Source: Gemmatimonadota bacterium
Lineage (GTDB): Bacteria; Latescibacterota; UBA2968; UBA8231
Reading direction: 5' to 3'
DNA: 12,258 nt
NCBI GenBank assembly: GCA_026706505.1
Contig: JAPOYQ010000441.1
Span: 1 to 12,258 of the forward strand
The notes below the pieces were generated by a model that was given only the letters and a program-made list of their open reading frames with translations, was not told the DNA's origin and searched no databases. Shown here piece by piece: positions 12,254 through 12,258 of this stretch. Position 1 is the first letter of the stretch, and each line of letters begins with the position of its first letter. The translations under genes were made by a program, and so were the position numbers.

Positions 12254-12258
12254 ATGAG
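12254..12258 (+). CDS. Start of the next gene (five bases only)
   Basis: ATG at 12254 has GGAGGG six bases upstream, an SD and spacing as good as any in the window. Only the first codon and two bases are present, so nothing can be said about the product. Confidence 0.55.

Overview
The window is a stretch of bacterial chromosome with ordinary housekeeping gene density. No phage, IS, CRISPR or tRNA was seen. The set suggests a Gram-negative-type, probably little-studied lineage. There is a lipoprotein with a lipobox and non-Asp +2 residue, a secreted LysM protein, a bacterial-type AspRS with the sequence signs of the non-discriminating form, a PgpH-type HD phosphohydrolase, and a mycobacterial-style CysO/Mec/CysM cysteine route. 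The phylum cannot be named from the sequence alone. Shine-Dalgarno (SD) sites of the AGGAG type and sigma70-like TTGACA/TATAAT promoters are readable.

Left block, minus strand, reading right to left. aspS (8175-6391) has its own promoter. A TTGACA/TATATT promoter follows just past its stop and drives a small coiled-coil lipoprotein (6256-5972) and a signal-peptide, coiled-coil, double-LysM protein (5957-5127). A strong terminator-like hairpin (5038-5090) comes next. Immediately after it lies the tightly packed set phoH/ybeZ (5010-4054), pgpH (4057-1817), ybeY (1832-1380) and a CorC/HlyC-type CNNM-CBS membrane protein (1342 to the window edge, TTG start). The neighbours overlap by 4 and 16 bases. 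YbeZ and YbeY are known RNA-maturation partners, PgpH degrades cyclic dinucleotide, and CorC-type proteins are linked to divalent-cation homeostasis.

Central block, plus strand. A promoter facing away from aspS drives cysM (8314), mec, a JAMM metalloprotease (9247), cysO, a ThiS/MoaD-like sulfur carrier (9826), and a second cysteine synthase, cysK-like (10145). By analogy with Mycobacterium tuberculosis Mec/CysO/CysM, sulfur carried as a CysO thiocarboxylate is passed to an activated serine by CysM, and Mec releases cysteine from CysO. Here CysO ends in Gly-Gly-Ser rather than a bare Gly-Gly, so it should need C-terminal trimming before activation. The JAMM protease encoded next to it is the obvious candidate.

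Right block. rpsT (S20, minus) converges on cysK with about 20 bases between them. Divergent from rpsT is a small two-zinc-site HNH protein (11502-11972). Its 3' end carries a perfect 11-bp inverted repeat. After that comes a short AT-rich stretch with a possible extended -10, a 25-codon ORF with a strong SD (possible leader peptide), an unusual palindrome and heptamer-repeat patch, and the first bases of another gene starting at 12254.
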